This document shows positions 51,127 to 60,504 of a stretch of DNA of 64,000 nucleotides, piece by piece. Every line of letters begins with the position of its first letter. Position 1 is the stretch's first letter. Source of the DNA: Mucilaginibacter phyllosphaerae. Its GTDB lineage: Bacteria; Bacteroidota; Bacteroidia; Sphingobacteriales; Sphingobacteriaceae. The notes beneath the pieces were generated by a model. It saw only the letters and a program-made list of their open reading frames with translations, made no database searches and was not told where the DNA came from. The stretch covers positions 186,001 to 250,000 of the forward strand of contig NZ_SNQG01000002.1 in NCBI RefSeq assembly GCF_004378255.1. The letters run 5' to 3'. A program made the translations under genes and the position numbers.

Positions 51127-51830
51127 TATAACTGGCCCGGCGCAGGTTTTATCATCACTTCATCAACATTTGCACCGGCGCTCATACTTAATATATTTAC
51201 AATTGCCGATGCTACATCCTCCGGGAGCACCATCGTGTTTTGATCAACCTCAACGCCTTTCCACGAATCTGTTAATGTTGACCCCGGGATCACTGCTGTT
51301 ACCTTAACACCATGTCCCTGCGTTTCGAGCCTCATTACCTTATTAAGACCTAAAAGTGCATATTTAGTTACACTATACATACCTGCCTCTGCTATGGGGT
51401 TTATAGCCGCTACAGAGCATATATTGAATATATGCCCTTTACCGACAGAAACCATGGTTTTACCGAAGAAACGGTATAGTTCATAGGCCGGCATCAGGTT
51501 AGTATCTATCTGTTTTTGGAAAGAATCTTCGCTATCGTTAAGTATGGCAACATGCTTGTACATACCCACATTATTCACCAAAATGTCGACGAAACCCAGC
51601 TTTTTCTCGGTGAATTCGGCAAATTTTTTCAGTTCGGTGCGGTTACTGCAATCCGTTACCAGGGCTACTATCGTAATTTGAGGATTAATCGCCTGCAGCT
51701 CCTGTTTAAAATTTAATAAATCTTGCTCATTCCGAGAACAAATGGATAGGTTTATTCCTTGTTTAGCAAAAGCTACAGAAACAGCGCGGCCAATGCCCTT
51801 GGTTGCTGCAGTTATAATGGCGTTTTTCAT
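51126..51830 (-). CDS. short-chain dehydrogenase/reductase
   Basis: A 234-residue NAD(P)-dependent SDR. The cofactor loop is AATKGIGRA (about 8-16), NNVG appears near 89-92, and the catalytic Tyr-Lys pair is in YSVTK (about 155-159). No substrate can be inferred. It stands alone between the PspC/LiaF genes and the divergent mlaEF operon. Its stop codon overlaps a palindromic repeat. Confidence 0.85.
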   Translation of the reverse strand: MKNAIITAATKGIGRAVSVAFAKQGINLSICSRNEQDLLNFKQELQAINPQITIVALVTDCSNRTELKKFAEFTEKKLGFVDILVNNVGMYKHVAILNDSEDSFQKQIDTNLMPAYELYRFFGKTMVSVGKGHIFNICSVAAINPIAEAGMYSVTKYALLGLNKVMRLETQGHGVKVTAVIPGSTLTDSWKGVEVDQNTMVLPEDVASAIVNILSMSAGANVDEVMIKPAPGQL

Positions 51831-51923
51831 GCTTAAATATCAAATTAAATTGATTGAATTTGAAGCGGCAATATAGCTTAATATTAAAAAATGTATTTTT
51901 AACCGAATTTTCACCCATCACAA

Positions 51924-52655
51924 ATGTTTCAAAGCTTAGGAAAATATATACTCTTACTGCGTTTAAGTTTTAAAAAGCCCGAAAAGTTCAGTGTTTACTG
52001 GGCCGAGGTAATGCGCGAAATGGTATCCGTGGGCATTGGCTCGTTGGGTATCATCAGCATCATATCGGTATTCATCGGCGCAGCCACAACCATACAGGTA
52101 GCCTTCCAGTTATCAAGCCCTTTGGTGCCCCGCAGTATTGCGGGCAGCATCTCGCGAGATTCAAATATTTTAGAATTTAGCCCCACCATCTCCTCGCTTG
52201 TACTGGCAGGGCGGGTAGGCTCTAACTTTGCATCAAACATTGGTACCATGCGCGTAACCGAGCAAATTGATGCCTTAGAGATCATGGGGGTTAATGCACC
52301 GGGTTATTTAATATCACCCAAAATTCTGGCATCTATCACCATGGTGCCGCTGCTGGTTATCATATCTATATGCCTGGGTATTACCGGTGGTTATATAGCT
52401 TGTTTAGTTACCGGCAGTATTACCCCGGCCGATTACCTGATGGGTGTTAACGACGGGTTTGACGGCCTTACCATCAGGGTAGCCCTGGTTAAAGCTTTTG
52501 TTTTTGGTTTTTTGATAGCTTCTATTTGTTCTTACCAGGGGTTTTATACATCAGGCGGTGCGCTTGAAGTGGGCCAGTCGGCAACCCGTGGTGTAGTTTT
52601 CAGTTGCGTTTGGATCTTATTTGCTGACCTTATGATCACCAGTTTAATGTTATGA
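51924..52655 (+). CDS. mlaE: MlaE-family ABC permease
   Basis: A 243-residue inner-membrane permease of the Mla phospholipid-transport type, which moves lipids between inner and outer membranes. Family features are five or six helices and FIGAATTIQVAFQLSSP, ISSLVLAGRVGSNFASNIGTMRVTEQIDAL and CSYQGFYTSGGALEVGQSATRGVV. Its last four bases overlap the MlaF ATPase gene. No MlaD (MCE) gene is adjacent within the window. Confidence 0.9.
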   Translation: MFQSLGKYILLLRLSFKKPEKFSVYWAEVMREMVSVGIGSLGIISIISVFIGAATTIQVAFQLSSPLVPRSIAGSISRDSNILEFSPTISSLVLAGRVGSNFASNIGTMRVTEQIDALEIMGVNAPGYLISPKILASITMVPLLVIISICLGITGGYIACLVTGSITPADYLMGVNDGFDGLTIRVALVKAFVFGFLIASICSYQGFYTSGGALEVGQSATRGVVFSCVWILFADLMITSLML

Positions 52656-53404
52656 TCGAGATTAAAGATATTTTTAAAACATTTGGTGATAACGATGTAC
52701 TTAAAGGCATCAGCGCTACTTTCCAAACAGGCAAAAATAACCTGATCATCGGCGGCTCGGGCTCTGGTAAAACCACTCTGCTTAAGTGCATCGTAGGGCT
52801 GCACGAACCTACCAAAGGCCAGGTGTTTTTTGAAGATGAGAATTTTACCGAAATGGATTTTGAACAGCGCGTACCCATCCGTACACAAATAGGCATGCTG
52901 TTCCAAAATTCGGCTTTGTTTGATAGCATGACGGTGGAAGAGAATATTATGTTCCCGCTAAACCTGTTCACCAACCAATCTAAAGCAGAGAAGCAGGACC
53001 GCGCCAATTTTTGCCTGGAACGTGTGAACCTGAAGGACAAAAATAAGCTTTACCCGGCAGAACTATCGGGCGGGATGAAAAAACGCGTGGGTATTGCCCG
53101 CGCCATATCTATGGAGCCCAAGTTTTTATTTGTGGATGAGCCCAACTCCGGCCTTGATCCGAAAACTTCTATCCTGATAGACGACCTGATCAACGATCTG
53201 ACCACCGAATACCAGATGACCACCGTTATTGTAACCCACGATATGAATTCGGTAATGGGAATAGGCGATCATATCATCTTTTTGCACCAGGGACAAAAAT
53301 GGTGGGAAGGATCGAACAAAGACATTGCACATACCGACAATAAAGAATTGAACGACTTTGTATTCGCCAGCAAATTTATGCAGGCCGCTAAAGAGAAGTT
53401 GTAG
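52652..53404 (+). CDS. mlaF: MlaF-family ABC ATPase
   Basis: A 250-residue ATPase partner of MlaE. Walker A is GGSGSGKTT (34-42), the signature LSGGMKKRVGIARA, Walker B FLFVDEP, and an H-loop in VIVTHDM. It overlaps the permease gene (ATGA junction), so the two are translationally coupled. The MCE protein and any lipoprotein partners must lie elsewhere. Confidence 0.9.
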   Translation: MIEIKDIFKTFGDNDVLKGISATFQTGKNNLIIGGSGSGKTTLLKCIVGLHEPTKGQVFFEDENFTEMDFEQRVPIRTQIGMLFQNSALFDSMTVEENIMFPLNLFTNQSKAEKQDRANFCLERVNLKDKNKLYPAELSGGMKKRVGIARAISMEPKFLFVDEPNSGLDPKTSILIDDLINDLTTEYQMTTVIVTHDMNSVMGIGDHIIFLHQGQKWWEGSNKDIAHTDNKELNDFVFASKFMQAAKEKL

Positions 53405-53408
53405 GTTA

Positions 53409-53503
53409 AGTCAGAAAAGTCTGATGACCGAAAGTCCGAAAGAAGATTATCTTTGCAGTGATTAACAACTTCCGGACTTTCCGACTTTACGGACTTGCGG
53501 ACT
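53409..53503. repeat. inverted repeat (CCGAAAGTCCGAAAG family) upstream of the methyltransferase
   Basis: The left arm, about 53418-53442 (CTGATGACCGAAAGTCCGAA), and right arm, about 53469-53503 (CTTCCGGACTTTCCGACTTT), are imperfect reverse complements. The spacer holds TATCTTTG, so the element may carry the promoter of the gene downstream. Confidence 0.65.
53448..53455 (+). promoter_or_regulatory. -7 element (TATCTTTG) inside the repeat
   Basis: An exact TAnnTTTG match in the loop of the inverted repeat, 59 nt before the methyltransferase ATG. A -33-like element is not obvious. Confidence 0.4.
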
Positions 53504-53514
53504 AATGATAAAGA

Positions 53515-54402
53515 ATGATCCAACTGCTTACCCCAACCTACTGGAAAGATTACGAGCTGATTGATTGCGGCGACTTTGAAAAGCTGGAACGGTTTGGCAA
53601 TGTTATATTGATACGCCCCGAGCCGCAGGCGGTGTGGAGCAAAGCCCTTAGCCCCGCCGAATGGCAACGCCTGCACCATATTAAATTTAAGGGCCGCAGC
53701 GCCACCGCAGGCGATTGGGTAAAAAAAGACCCAAAAACACCCGACCGCTGGCACATCGAATACAAAAATAATGATGTGGCGATCAAATTCCGCCTGGGGC
53801 TAACCTCGTTTAAGCATTTGGGGATCTTCCCCGAGCAGGCTGTAAACTGGGATTATATATCCGGCAATATCAAAAAATTTAAAACGCCGGCACCAAAGGT
53901 ACTTAACCTGTTTGCCTACACCGGCGGTGCATCGTTAATAGCCCGCGCAGCAGGTGCCGATACTACCCACGTAGATTCGATAAAGCAAGTGGTTACCTGG
54001 GCTAACGAGAATCAGGAGCTATCCGGTTTGAAAGACATCCGCTGGATGGTAGAAGATGCGCTTAAATTTGTGAAGCGCGAAGTTAAACGCGGTAAAACCT
54101 ATAACGGTATCATCCTGGATCCGCCTGCTTACGGTAACGGCCCCAATGGCGAGAAATGGAAGCTGGAAGACAACATCAACGAGATGATGAGCGATGTGAT
54201 CCAGCTGCTGGATCCCGAAGAGCATTTCCTGATCCTGAACACCTATTCGCTTGGTTTCTCGTCGGTTATTATCGAAAACCTGATCAAAAACGCTTTCCCC
54301 AAGGTATCAAACTTAGAGATAGGCGAACTATACTTACAGGCTACAGCAGGCCCCAAGCTGCCGCTGGGCGTGTTTGGTAAGTTTTATAAAAATAAAAGTT
54401 AA
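53515..54402 (+). CDS. class I SAM-dependent methyltransferase, RlmI-like
   Basis: A 295-residue enzyme similar to the catalytic domain of 23S rRNA (cytosine-5) methyltransferases of the RlmI type, but without the PUA domain. The SAM-binding stretch is VLNLFAYTGGASLIARAAGA (about 133-152), and IILDPPAYGNGPNGEKW carries the Asp-Pro-Pro motif. An N-terminal beta-rich domain (1-110) precedes it. The RNA target is not known. Confidence 0.8.
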   Translation: MIQLLTPTYWKDYELIDCGDFEKLERFGNVILIRPEPQAVWSKALSPAEWQRLHHIKFKGRSATAGDWVKKDPKTPDRWHIEYKNNDVAIKFRLGLTSFKHLGIFPEQAVNWDYISGNIKKFKTPAPKVLNLFAYTGGASLIARAAGADTTHVDSIKQVVTWANENQELSGLKDIRWMVEDALKFVKREVKRGKTYNGIILDPPAYGNGPNGEKWKLEDNINEMMSDVIQLLDPEEHFLILNTYSLGFSSVIIENLIKNAFPKVSNLEIGELYLQATAGPKLPLGVFGKFYKNKS

Positions 54403-54487
54403 GCCAGCACGGTATTATATATTAACAACCATTATATTTAACCACATATTAATCCGGTACCATACCGCTTATTACTCTATCTATTCT

Positions 54488-55552
54488 ATGAAATTTAAAA
54501 GCGTACTATTTTCTGCACTGTTCGGGTTAAGCTCGTTGGTGTTATTACAAGCCTGCAATTCAAACAACGGCAGCAAACAGGCCGGTAAAAAAGCGGGGGA
54601 TACCACTGCAAAAGCAAAAGGCGAAGAGGCCGATACCTTAAGTGTTGTAAAATCAACCTACCCGCCAATTGATAAAGCCCTGTATGATTCTTTATTAAAA
54701 TTTAACGCACATAACGATACCAGCGGCAGGTGGCCGGTAAAAAACCAGCCATACCCCCTGGGTGGTGCCATATTGCCGTTTAAACGCGTGGTATCTTATT
54801 ACGGTAACCTGTATTCAAAAAAGATGGGCATACTGGGCGAATTGCCGCCAAAAGAAATGCTGGCCAAGCTGAAAGGCGAAGTGAAGGCATGGGAAAAAGC
54901 CGACCCTAAAACACCCGTACAGCCGGCCCTGCATTATATTGCAGTAGTAGCACAGGGCGATGGCGGTAAAGATGGTAAATACCGTTACCGTATGCCGTTT
55001 AAACAGATTGACAGTGTGCTGGTACTGGCTAAAAAAGCGCATGCCATTGTGTTTTTAGATGTGCAGGTGGCATTAAGCAACATACAGGCAGAATTGCCTT
55101 TGTTTGAGCCCTATCTTAAAATGCCGCAGGTGCATTTTGGCATGGACCCGGAGTTTTCTATGAAGGATGGCAGCAAACCGGGCAAAAAAATTGGCACCTA
55201 TGATGCGGCAGATATCAACTACGTATCTAACTATTTGGCTAACATTGTTAAAAAGAACGGCCTGCCGCCAAAAATTCTGGTTGTGCACCGTTTTACCCGT
55301 AAAATGGTTACCAACTACAAAAACATTAAATTGCACCCCGAGGTGCAGGTGGTAATGGATATGGACGGCTGGGGCGAGCCCGACCTTAAAACCGGTACCT
55401 ACCGTTACTTTATTAATCAGGAGCCGGTGCAGTTTACAGGCTTTAAGCTGTTTTACAAAAACGACATCAAAAAAGCGCCTCACCACATGCTTACACCCGC
55501 AGAAGTGCTGTCAAGATACAGCCCTTATCCGTTGTATATACAATATCAGTAA
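54488..55552 (+). CDS. lipoprotein of unknown function
   Basis: A 354-residue lipoprotein. The ATG at 54488 gives MKFKSVLFSALFGLSSLVLLQACNS with lipobox LQAC. The longer frame from 54374 overlaps the methyltransferase gene and lacks signal character. After a Lys/Ala-rich linker comes an alpha/beta domain with HYIAVVAQGDGG, AIVFLDVQVALSNIQAE, VHFGMDPEFSM, KILVVHRFTRKM and VVMDMDGWGEPD, in an order suggestive of a TIM-barrel. No family name is known to me. A terminator follows. Confidence 0.65.
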   Translation: MKFKSVLFSALFGLSSLVLLQACNSNNGSKQAGKKAGDTTAKAKGEEADTLSVVKSTYPPIDKALYDSLLKFNAHNDTSGRWPVKNQPYPLGGAILPFKRVVSYYGNLYSKKMGILGELPPKEMLAKLKGEVKAWEKADPKTPVQPALHYIAVVAQGDGGKDGKYRYRMPFKQIDSVLVLAKKAHAIVFLDVQVALSNIQAELPLFEPYLKMPQVHFGMDPEFSMKDGSKPGKKIGTYDAADINYVSNYLANIVKKNGLPPKILVVHRFTRKMVTNYKNIKLHPEVQVVMDMDGWGEPDLKTGTYRYFINQEPVQFTGFKLFYKNDIKKAPHHMLTPAEVLSRYSPYPLYIQYQ

Positions 55553-55581
55553 GTTTTACTACAGCTAAAAAAAAGTCTTAT

Positions 55582-55617
55582 AAAGCCTTAAGCTATACAA
55601 CAGCTTAGGGCTTTTTT
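55582..55617 (+). terminator. rho-independent terminator after the lipoprotein gene
   Basis: AAAGCC-T-TAAGCT pairs with AGCTTA-G-GGCTTT around an 8-nt loop (one mismatch) and runs into T6 at 55612-55617. It is 30 nt after the stop. Confidence 0.75.
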
Positions 55618-55728
55618 GCTTTTGAGGGTCGCCGGGATGTCCTGCCAACCTGTCACCGAAAAGTAAGTTAAACTGACGGTTTAGTTGTTAACTGACACAT
55701 GCATTCTTATTTTACTGCCAAACGCATA

Positions 55729-55748
55729 TTGGCACAGGCATTGATAAA
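55729..55748 (+). promoter_or_regulatory. possible sigma-54-like -24/-12 promoter for dnaK
   Basis: TTGGCACAGGCATTGATAAA has the sigma-54 -24 box TGGCAC and, after five bases, TTGAT where TTGCA/T is usual, so the GG and near-GC dinucleotides are correctly spaced. It lies 47 nt before the dnaK start. Confidence 0.35.
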
Positions 55749-55795
55749 CAGGTATGTAAGCAAAACAATAATCAATAAAAAAATAAAATCATAAT

Positions 55796-57706
55796 ATGTC
55801 TAAAATAATTGGAATTGACTTAGGAACAACAAACTCCTGCGTATCAGTAATGGAAGGTAACGAGCCTGTAGTTATTGCTAACAGCGAGGGAAAACGTACT
55901 ACGCCTTCTGTTGTAGCTTTTGTTAACGACGGTGAGCGTAAAGTGGGCGATCCGGCAAAACGCCAGGCCATTACAAACCCTACAAAAACTATTTACTCAA
56001 TTAAGCGCTTTATGGGTAATAACTTTAATGAAGTTACTACCGAAGTTGGCCGCGTACCTTACAAAGTAGTAAAAGGCGACAACAATACACCACGTGTAGA
56101 AATTGGCGACCGTAAATATACCCCGCAAGAGATCTCGGCCATGATCCTTCAGAAAATGAAGAAAACTGCCGAGGACTTTTTAGGTACGGAAGTAACCGAA
56201 GCGGTTATCACTGTACCCGCATACTTTAATGATGCACAGCGCCAGGCAACTAAAGAAGCCGGTGAGATTGCAGGTTTAAAAGTTCGCCGTATTATTAACG
56301 AGCCTACTGCCGCTGCCCTTGCTTATGGCTTGGATAAAGCACACAAGGATATGAAAATTGCTGTGTTTGACTGTGGTGGCGGTACGCATGACGTATCTGT
56401 ACTGGAGTTGGGCGATGGCGTTTTTGAAGTAAAATCTACCGATGGCGATACACACTTAGGTGGTGATGACTTTGACCAGGTTATTATTGACTGGATGGCA
56501 GACGAATTTAAAAGCGACGAAGGTGTAGACCTGCGTAAAGACCCAATGGCTTTACAACGCTTAAAAGAATCTGCAGAGAAAGCTAAAATAGAATTATCAA
56601 GCTCTACCCAAACCGAGATCAACCTGCCATACATTACAGCAGGCGCCGAAGGCCCTAAACACCTGGTTAAAACTTTAACCCGTGCAAAATTTGAGCAATT
56701 GGCTGATAGCCTGATCAAACGCACTATCGAGCCTTGTAAAACTGCTTTGAAAAACGCAGGTTACAGCACCTCAGATATCGACGAGATTATTTTAGTGGGT
56801 GGTTCTACCCGTATCCCTGCTATACAGGATGCTGTACAAAAATTCTTTGGTAAAGCACCTTCAAAAGGTGTTAACCCGGATGAAGTGGTTGCCATTGGTG
56901 CAGCTATACAAGGTGGTGTATTAACCGGCGAGGTTAAAGATGTATTATTGTTAGATGTTACCCCGCTATCTTTAGGTATCGAAACTATGGGCGGTGTAAT
57001 GACCAAGCTGATCGAATCTAATACAACTATCCCAACCAAAAAATCAGAAACTTTCTCAACCGCGTCTGACAGCCAGCCGTCTGTAGAGATCCACATATTA
57101 CAGGGCGAGCGCCCGATGGCAGCGGGGAACCGTACCATAGGCCGTTTCCATTTGGATGGTATCCCGCCTGCACCTCGTGGTGTTCCTCAGGTAGAAGTTA
57201 CCTTTGATATTGATGCCAACGGTATCTTACACGTATCTGCAAAAGATAAGGCTACCGGTAAAGAGCAAAAGATCCGTATCGAAGCTTCTTCGGGCTTAAC
57301 TGATGCCGAGATCAAAAAGATGAAGGATGAAGCTGAAGCTAATGCTGATGCGGATCAGAAAGCAAAAGAAGAAGTTGAAAAGCTGAACTCTGCCGATGCG
57401 CTGATCTTCTCTACCGAGAAACAACTGAAAGAGTACGGCGATAAGATCCCTGCGGATAAAAAAGGCGCTATTGAAGCTGGTTTAGAGAAATTGAAAACTG
57501 CTTACGCAGCTAAAGATCTTGCCGCTATTGAGCCTGCACAAGAGGAATTAAATGCTGCATGGACTGCTGCATCTGAGGATATGTACAAAGCATCTGCCGA
57601 GGCAGGTCAGCAACCGGGTGCCGACGCAGGTCAGGCTGCCGGCGGCGGCCAACCACAAGGCGGCGCTGATAATGTAACCGATGTTGACTTCGAAGAAGTT
57701 AAATAA
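55796..57706 (+). CDS. dnaK: molecular chaperone DnaK (Hsp70)
   Basis: DnaK binds unfolded polypeptides with ATP-driven cycling and works with DnaJ and GrpE. The N-terminal ATPase domain (about 1-385) starts [10 protein letters not shown] and has [19 protein letters not shown] and [11 protein letters not shown]. The substrate-binding domain (390-505) and C-terminal lid end with a Gly/Gln-rich tail and DVDFEEVK. The second phosphate loop reads [11 protein letters not shown], with Cys where Leu is usual. At 636 residues it is full length. No dnaJ or grpE is adjacent. Confidence 0.97.
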   Translation: MSKIIGIDLGTTNSCVSVMEGNEPVVIANSEGKRTTPSVVAFVNDGERKVGDPAKRQAITNPTKTIYSIKRFMGNNFNEVTTEVGRVPYKVVKGDNNTPRVEIGDRKYTPQEISAMILQKMKKTAEDFLGTEVTEAVITVPAYFNDAQRQATKEAGEIAGLKVRRIINEPTAAALAYGLDKAHKDMKIAVFDCGGGTHDVSVLELGDGVFEVKSTDGDTHLGGDDFDQVIIDWMADEFKSDEGVDLRKDPMALQRLKESAEKAKIELSSSTQTEINLPYITAGAEGPKHLVKTLTRAKFEQLADSLIKRTIEPCKTALKNAGYSTSDIDEIILVGGSTRIPAIQDAVQKFFGKAPSKGVNPDEVVAIGAAIQGGVLTGEVKDVLLLDVTPLSLGIETMGGVMTKLIESNTTIPTKKSETFSTASDSQPSVEIHILQGERPMAAGNRTIGRFHLDGIPPAPRGVPQVEVTFDIDANGILHVSAKDKATGKEQKIRIEASSGLTDAEIKKMKDEAEANADADQKAKEEVEKLNSADALIFSTEKQLKEYGDKIPADKKGAIEAGLEKLKTAYAAKDLAAIEPAQEELNAAWTAASEDMYKASAEAGQQPGADAGQAAGGGQPQGGADNVTDVDFEEVK

Positions 57707-57729
57707 CCTCCGCTTATTATAAAACAGAA

Positions 57730-57755
57730 AGCCGGTACATTGTGCCGGCTTTTTT
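57730..57755 (+). terminator. terminator after dnaK
   Basis: AGCCGGTACA pairs with TGTGCCGGCT (one mismatch) in a tight loop, followed by T6 at 57750-57755. It lies 24 nt after the dnaK stop. Confidence 0.85.
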
Positions 57756-57773
57756 GTGTAATTCATTTTTGAT

Positions 57774-57837
57774 TGTCAGTCTGAGCTTGTCGAAGACTTA
57801 GTAAAACGGCTGATGGTTCGACAGGCTCATCATGACA
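57774..57837. repeat. complete two-arm element of the TGAGCYTGTCGAA family
   Basis: The left arm TGTCAGTCTGAGCTTGTCGA is at 57774-57793, and the right arm ATGGTTCGACAGGCTCATCA continues to 57837. The arms are inverted relatives sharing TGAGCnTGTCGAA. It sits between dnaK and the convergent response-regulator gene, and shows the paired organisation that is scrambled at 11822-12085. Confidence 0.8.
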
Positions 57838-57903
57838 TAGTTAAACAAGAAAGGCCATTTATATACTACGAAATGGCCTTCACTTTATAAGATCCTTTAT
57901 CGC

Positions 57904-58263
57904 TTAAGAGATTAAATTATTCACTTTCTCAACCAGTTCGGTTAAATCAAACGGCTTATTGATGATGGCATCGCAGCCGTAGGCATACAGGTCAGATTCG
58001 TGGCTGATGTAGGCCGAGAAGATAATAACCGGCACATTGCCGAATTTAGGGTGTGCCTTAATATTCTGACAAAGCTCGCCGCCATTCTGGCCGGCAACGC
58101 GGTAATCAAGAATAACCAGGTCGGGCGAAAAATCTTCAACCAGTGGCATTACGTTTACACTTTCTCCGGTGCTTTTTACTTCAAAGTTTTCGTAAGTGAG
58201 GGTTTCATGAACGATATCAAGAATATCCTGATTATCATCCAGTACTAAAATTCGCTTCACCAT
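57904..58263 (-). CDS. single-domain response regulator (CheY-like)
   Basis: A 119-residue receiver domain. The start ATG at 58263 is preferred over a TTG two codons upstream. The acidic pocket is DDN at 9-11, the phosphoacceptor is Asp53 in VILDYRV, and FSAYISHESDLYAYGCDAIINKPF carries the conserved Ser and Lys. There is no output domain, so it likely passes signals through protein contact. No kinase is adjacent. Confidence 0.85.
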   Translation of the reverse strand: MVKRILVLDDNQDILDIVHETLTYENFEVKSTGESVNVMPLVEDFSPDLVILDYRVAGQNGGELCQNIKAHPKFGNVPVIIFSAYISHESDLYAYGCDAIINKPFDLTELVEKVNNLIS

Positions 58264-58291
58264 GTTCAATAGATAATTAATTAAAAGTGAA

Positions 58292-58299
58292 CAAATATA
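58292..58299 (-). promoter_or_regulatory. -7 element (TATATTTG) for the response regulator
   Basis: On the minus strand TATATTTG matches TAnnTTTG, 28 nt before the ATG at 58263. A T-rich stretch (TTTTTCA) lies about 18 nt further upstream. Confidence 0.45.
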
Positions 58300-58454
58300 T
58301 CGAAGAAAGATGAAAAATATATGATACTAACTGTTGCAGCGGAAGGTATGATATAGATGTGACGGATCGGCTCAGATCAAATTTACTACATTTAATTTAA
58401 TTAGAAATGCAGCGGCCAAAATTTATGGCACCTAAGGAATGGTATGCACACAAA

Positions 58455-58483
58455 AAGCCGTACGTTATACAACGTACGGCTTT
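58455..58483. terminator. hairpin terminator downstream of the glycine-zipper gene
   Basis: AAAGCCGTACGTT (58455-58467) and AACGTACGGCTTT (58471-58483) form a perfect 13-bp stem with a 3-nt loop. A- and T-tracts on both sides fit termination on either strand. Confidence 0.85.
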
Positions 58484-58507
58484 AATATATCTGTTTAAAT
58501 ATACTGA

Positions 58508-58828
58508 TTAATAAGGATATGCTTTGCCCGGATGTGCACGTTTCCATGCGCGGCGGCGTTCCAGGTAAGCTGCGCGTTTGCGTTTTTCTTCGCGTTTGCG
58601 GGCTTCGTTACCAATAATGTAACCACCACCGGCACCAATAGCACCGCCTATTACGGCACCGCCAACATTTTTACCTATTAAAGCACCTGCAACTGCACCA
58701 CCGGCACCGCCGATGATGGCGCCCTTGCCTTGCTTGCTCATTCCTTTGCTTTCTTGTGCCTGTGCGTTAAAAGTAACCGTGCTGGTTAATGATAGTAACA
58801 GGCCTCCGTATATAATTAACTTTTTCAT
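58508..58828 (-). CDS. glycine-zipper exported protein
   Basis: A 106-residue small protein with a signal peptide (about 1-24, ending FNAQAQ). A glycine-zipper region (about 35-75) has repeated GAIIGGAGGAVAGALIGKN and GGAVIGGAIGAGGGYIIGN motifs that pack as membrane helices. The C-terminus is highly basic with Arg/Lys-rich EARKREEKRKRAAYLERRRAWKR. Similar proteins are outer-membrane or stress-related; exact role unknown. Confidence 0.75.
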   Translation of the reverse strand: MKKLIIYGGLLLSLTSTVTFNAQAQESKGMSKQGKGAIIGGAGGAVAGALIGKNVGGAVIGGAIGAGGGYIIGNEARKREEKRKRAAYLERRRAWKRAHPGKAYPY

Positions 58829-59009
58829 GGGTATGTATCTAATAATAATGTGTATAACAAATAGTAAGCCGTTATTGTTTACCTTTATTACAGAGTGTTA
58901 AATACAGCAATGGTTTAAAAACTAAATTAAAAAACTGAATTATAAGGCTTCAACTGTATAGTATTCCCTGCACTGCTGTAATGGGGTAGATGCTAACCCC
59001 ACAGGCAGG

Positions 59010-60317
59010 TTATACAAAAAGGTTTAGCAGCAGCACCCCTGCAAGGCCTATAACCGATACTAAACTTTCCATCATCGACCACGAGCGGAAGGTATCTTTA
59101 ATGCTGAGGTTAAAATACTCCTTAAACAGCCAGAAACCCGAATCATTTACATGCGAAAATGCCAGGCTGCCCGCCCCGATAGACAGTACCATCAGGTTGG
59201 GGTTTACATGCTCGGTAACCACCAGGCTGGCCACAATGCCTGCAGCGGTAAGCCCCGCAACCGTAGCCGAGCCTAAGCTGATGCGGATGATGGCTGCTAT
59301 TACCCAGCCTAAAACAAGCGGCGGCATGTTAAAGGCTTTCAGGCTGTTAGCAATTTCTTTATCCACGCCGCTGGCGGTAAGTACCTCTTTAAACGCACCC
59401 GAGCCGGATATGATAAGCAGTATCAGCGAGATATCTTTTACGGCATCTACATAATTAATGCCCAGCTGGGCCATGTTGCGCCCCTGTTTTATACCCAGCG
59501 TATAAGTTGCCACGATCAGGGCAATCAGCATCACGATGGATGGATCGCCCAGGAACGCCATTATTTTTAAGGCACTTTGGTTTTTAACGCCCAGGTAGGG
59601 GAACGATGCGGTAAGCATTAGCAGCAGCACGGGCAGCAAGGCGGTAAAAAAACTAATAAAGCCACTCGGCAGTTTATCGGCAGGCATTTCTTCGGCGCGG
59701 AAGGTGGCCAGCGGCTCGGAGGGGATGTTTCTGAGCGAGCGGGCAAATATAGGCCCCGCCAGTATAATGGCAGGTATGGCTATTGCCAGGCCATAAATAA
59801 AAGTGGTGGCCATATTGGCATTAAATAACACTACCAATGCCGACGGCGAAGGGTGAGGCGGCAAAAAACCATGCGTAACAGATAGTGAAGCGATCATGGG
59901 CAGGCCGATGAAAACCGCCGGCAGCTTATATTTATACACTACCGAAAATATCAGCGGTACCATCAGCACAAAGCCTATCCCATAAAACAGGGGGATGCCA
60001 ATAATAAAACCCGCAGCCACCAGCGCCCACTGGATGTATTTTTGCCCAACGGCATTTACCAGCACTTCGGCTATTTTTTGGGCTGCACCGCTGGTTGCCA
60101 CCAGTTTGCCCAGCATGGCGCCCAGGCAAATAATAATAAGCAGGCCGCCTAAAATATCGCCAATACCTTTTTGTACCGATGCGGTAACTTTATTTACAGG
60201 GATACCCAGCATTAGCCCGGCAGTTATAGATACCAGTAAAAAAGCCAGGAAGGGATTAAGCTTTGCCCAGCTAACCAACAGGATGAGCAGTACTATACAA
60301 AACAGTATTACCAGCAT
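59010..60317 (-). CDS. GntP-family gluconate/organic-acid permease
   Basis: A 435-residue polytopic permease with about 12 helices. GntP features are LLSWAKLNPFLAFLLVSITAG, GFIIGIPLFYGIGFVLMVPL, THGFLPPHPSPSALV and ISLGSATVAGLTAAGIVA. Substrates in the family are gluconate, idonate or similar carboxylates. No kinase or dehydratase gene adjoins it, so which sugar acid it carries is unknown. Confidence 0.88.
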   Translation of the reverse strand: MLVILFCIVLLILLVSWAKLNPFLAFLLVSITAGLMLGIPVNKVTASVQKGIGDILGGLLIIICLGAMLGKLVATSGAAQKIAEVLVNAVGQKYIQWALVAAGFIIGIPLFYGIGFVLMVPLIFSVVYKYKLPAVFIGLPMIASLSVTHGFLPPHPSPSALVVLFNANMATTFIYGLAIAIPAIILAGPIFARSLRNIPSEPLATFRAEEMPADKLPSGFISFFTALLPVLLLMLTASFPYLGVKNQSALKIMAFLGDPSIVMLIALIVATYTLGIKQGRNMAQLGINYVDAVKDISLILLIISGSGAFKEVLTASGVDKEIANSLKAFNMPPLVLGWVIAAIIRISLGSATVAGLTAAGIVASLVVTEHVNPNLMVLSIGAGSLAFSHVNDSGFWLFKEYFNLSIKDTFRSWSMMESLVSVIGLAGVLLLNLFV

Positions 60318-60504
60318 TGTTATTTATATAAAAGGGATGATTAAATAGTAATATTGCCGGCAAGCCGGTACAACTAAAGTAATAATTATATCAATTGAAT
60401 GGGTGTTTAACCCGTAATAGGCTAATAAAATATAATATTTTGCCAATAATTATTTAAGGCGAATAAATCCTTGCAGCCGGTTTAAACTTTGTTTATTTGC
60501 AGAT

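Noticed and set aside
54374..54487. 38-residue extension of the lipoprotein gene into the methyltransferase gene
   Set aside because: The ATG at 54488 gives a proper lipoprotein signal; the extension does not.
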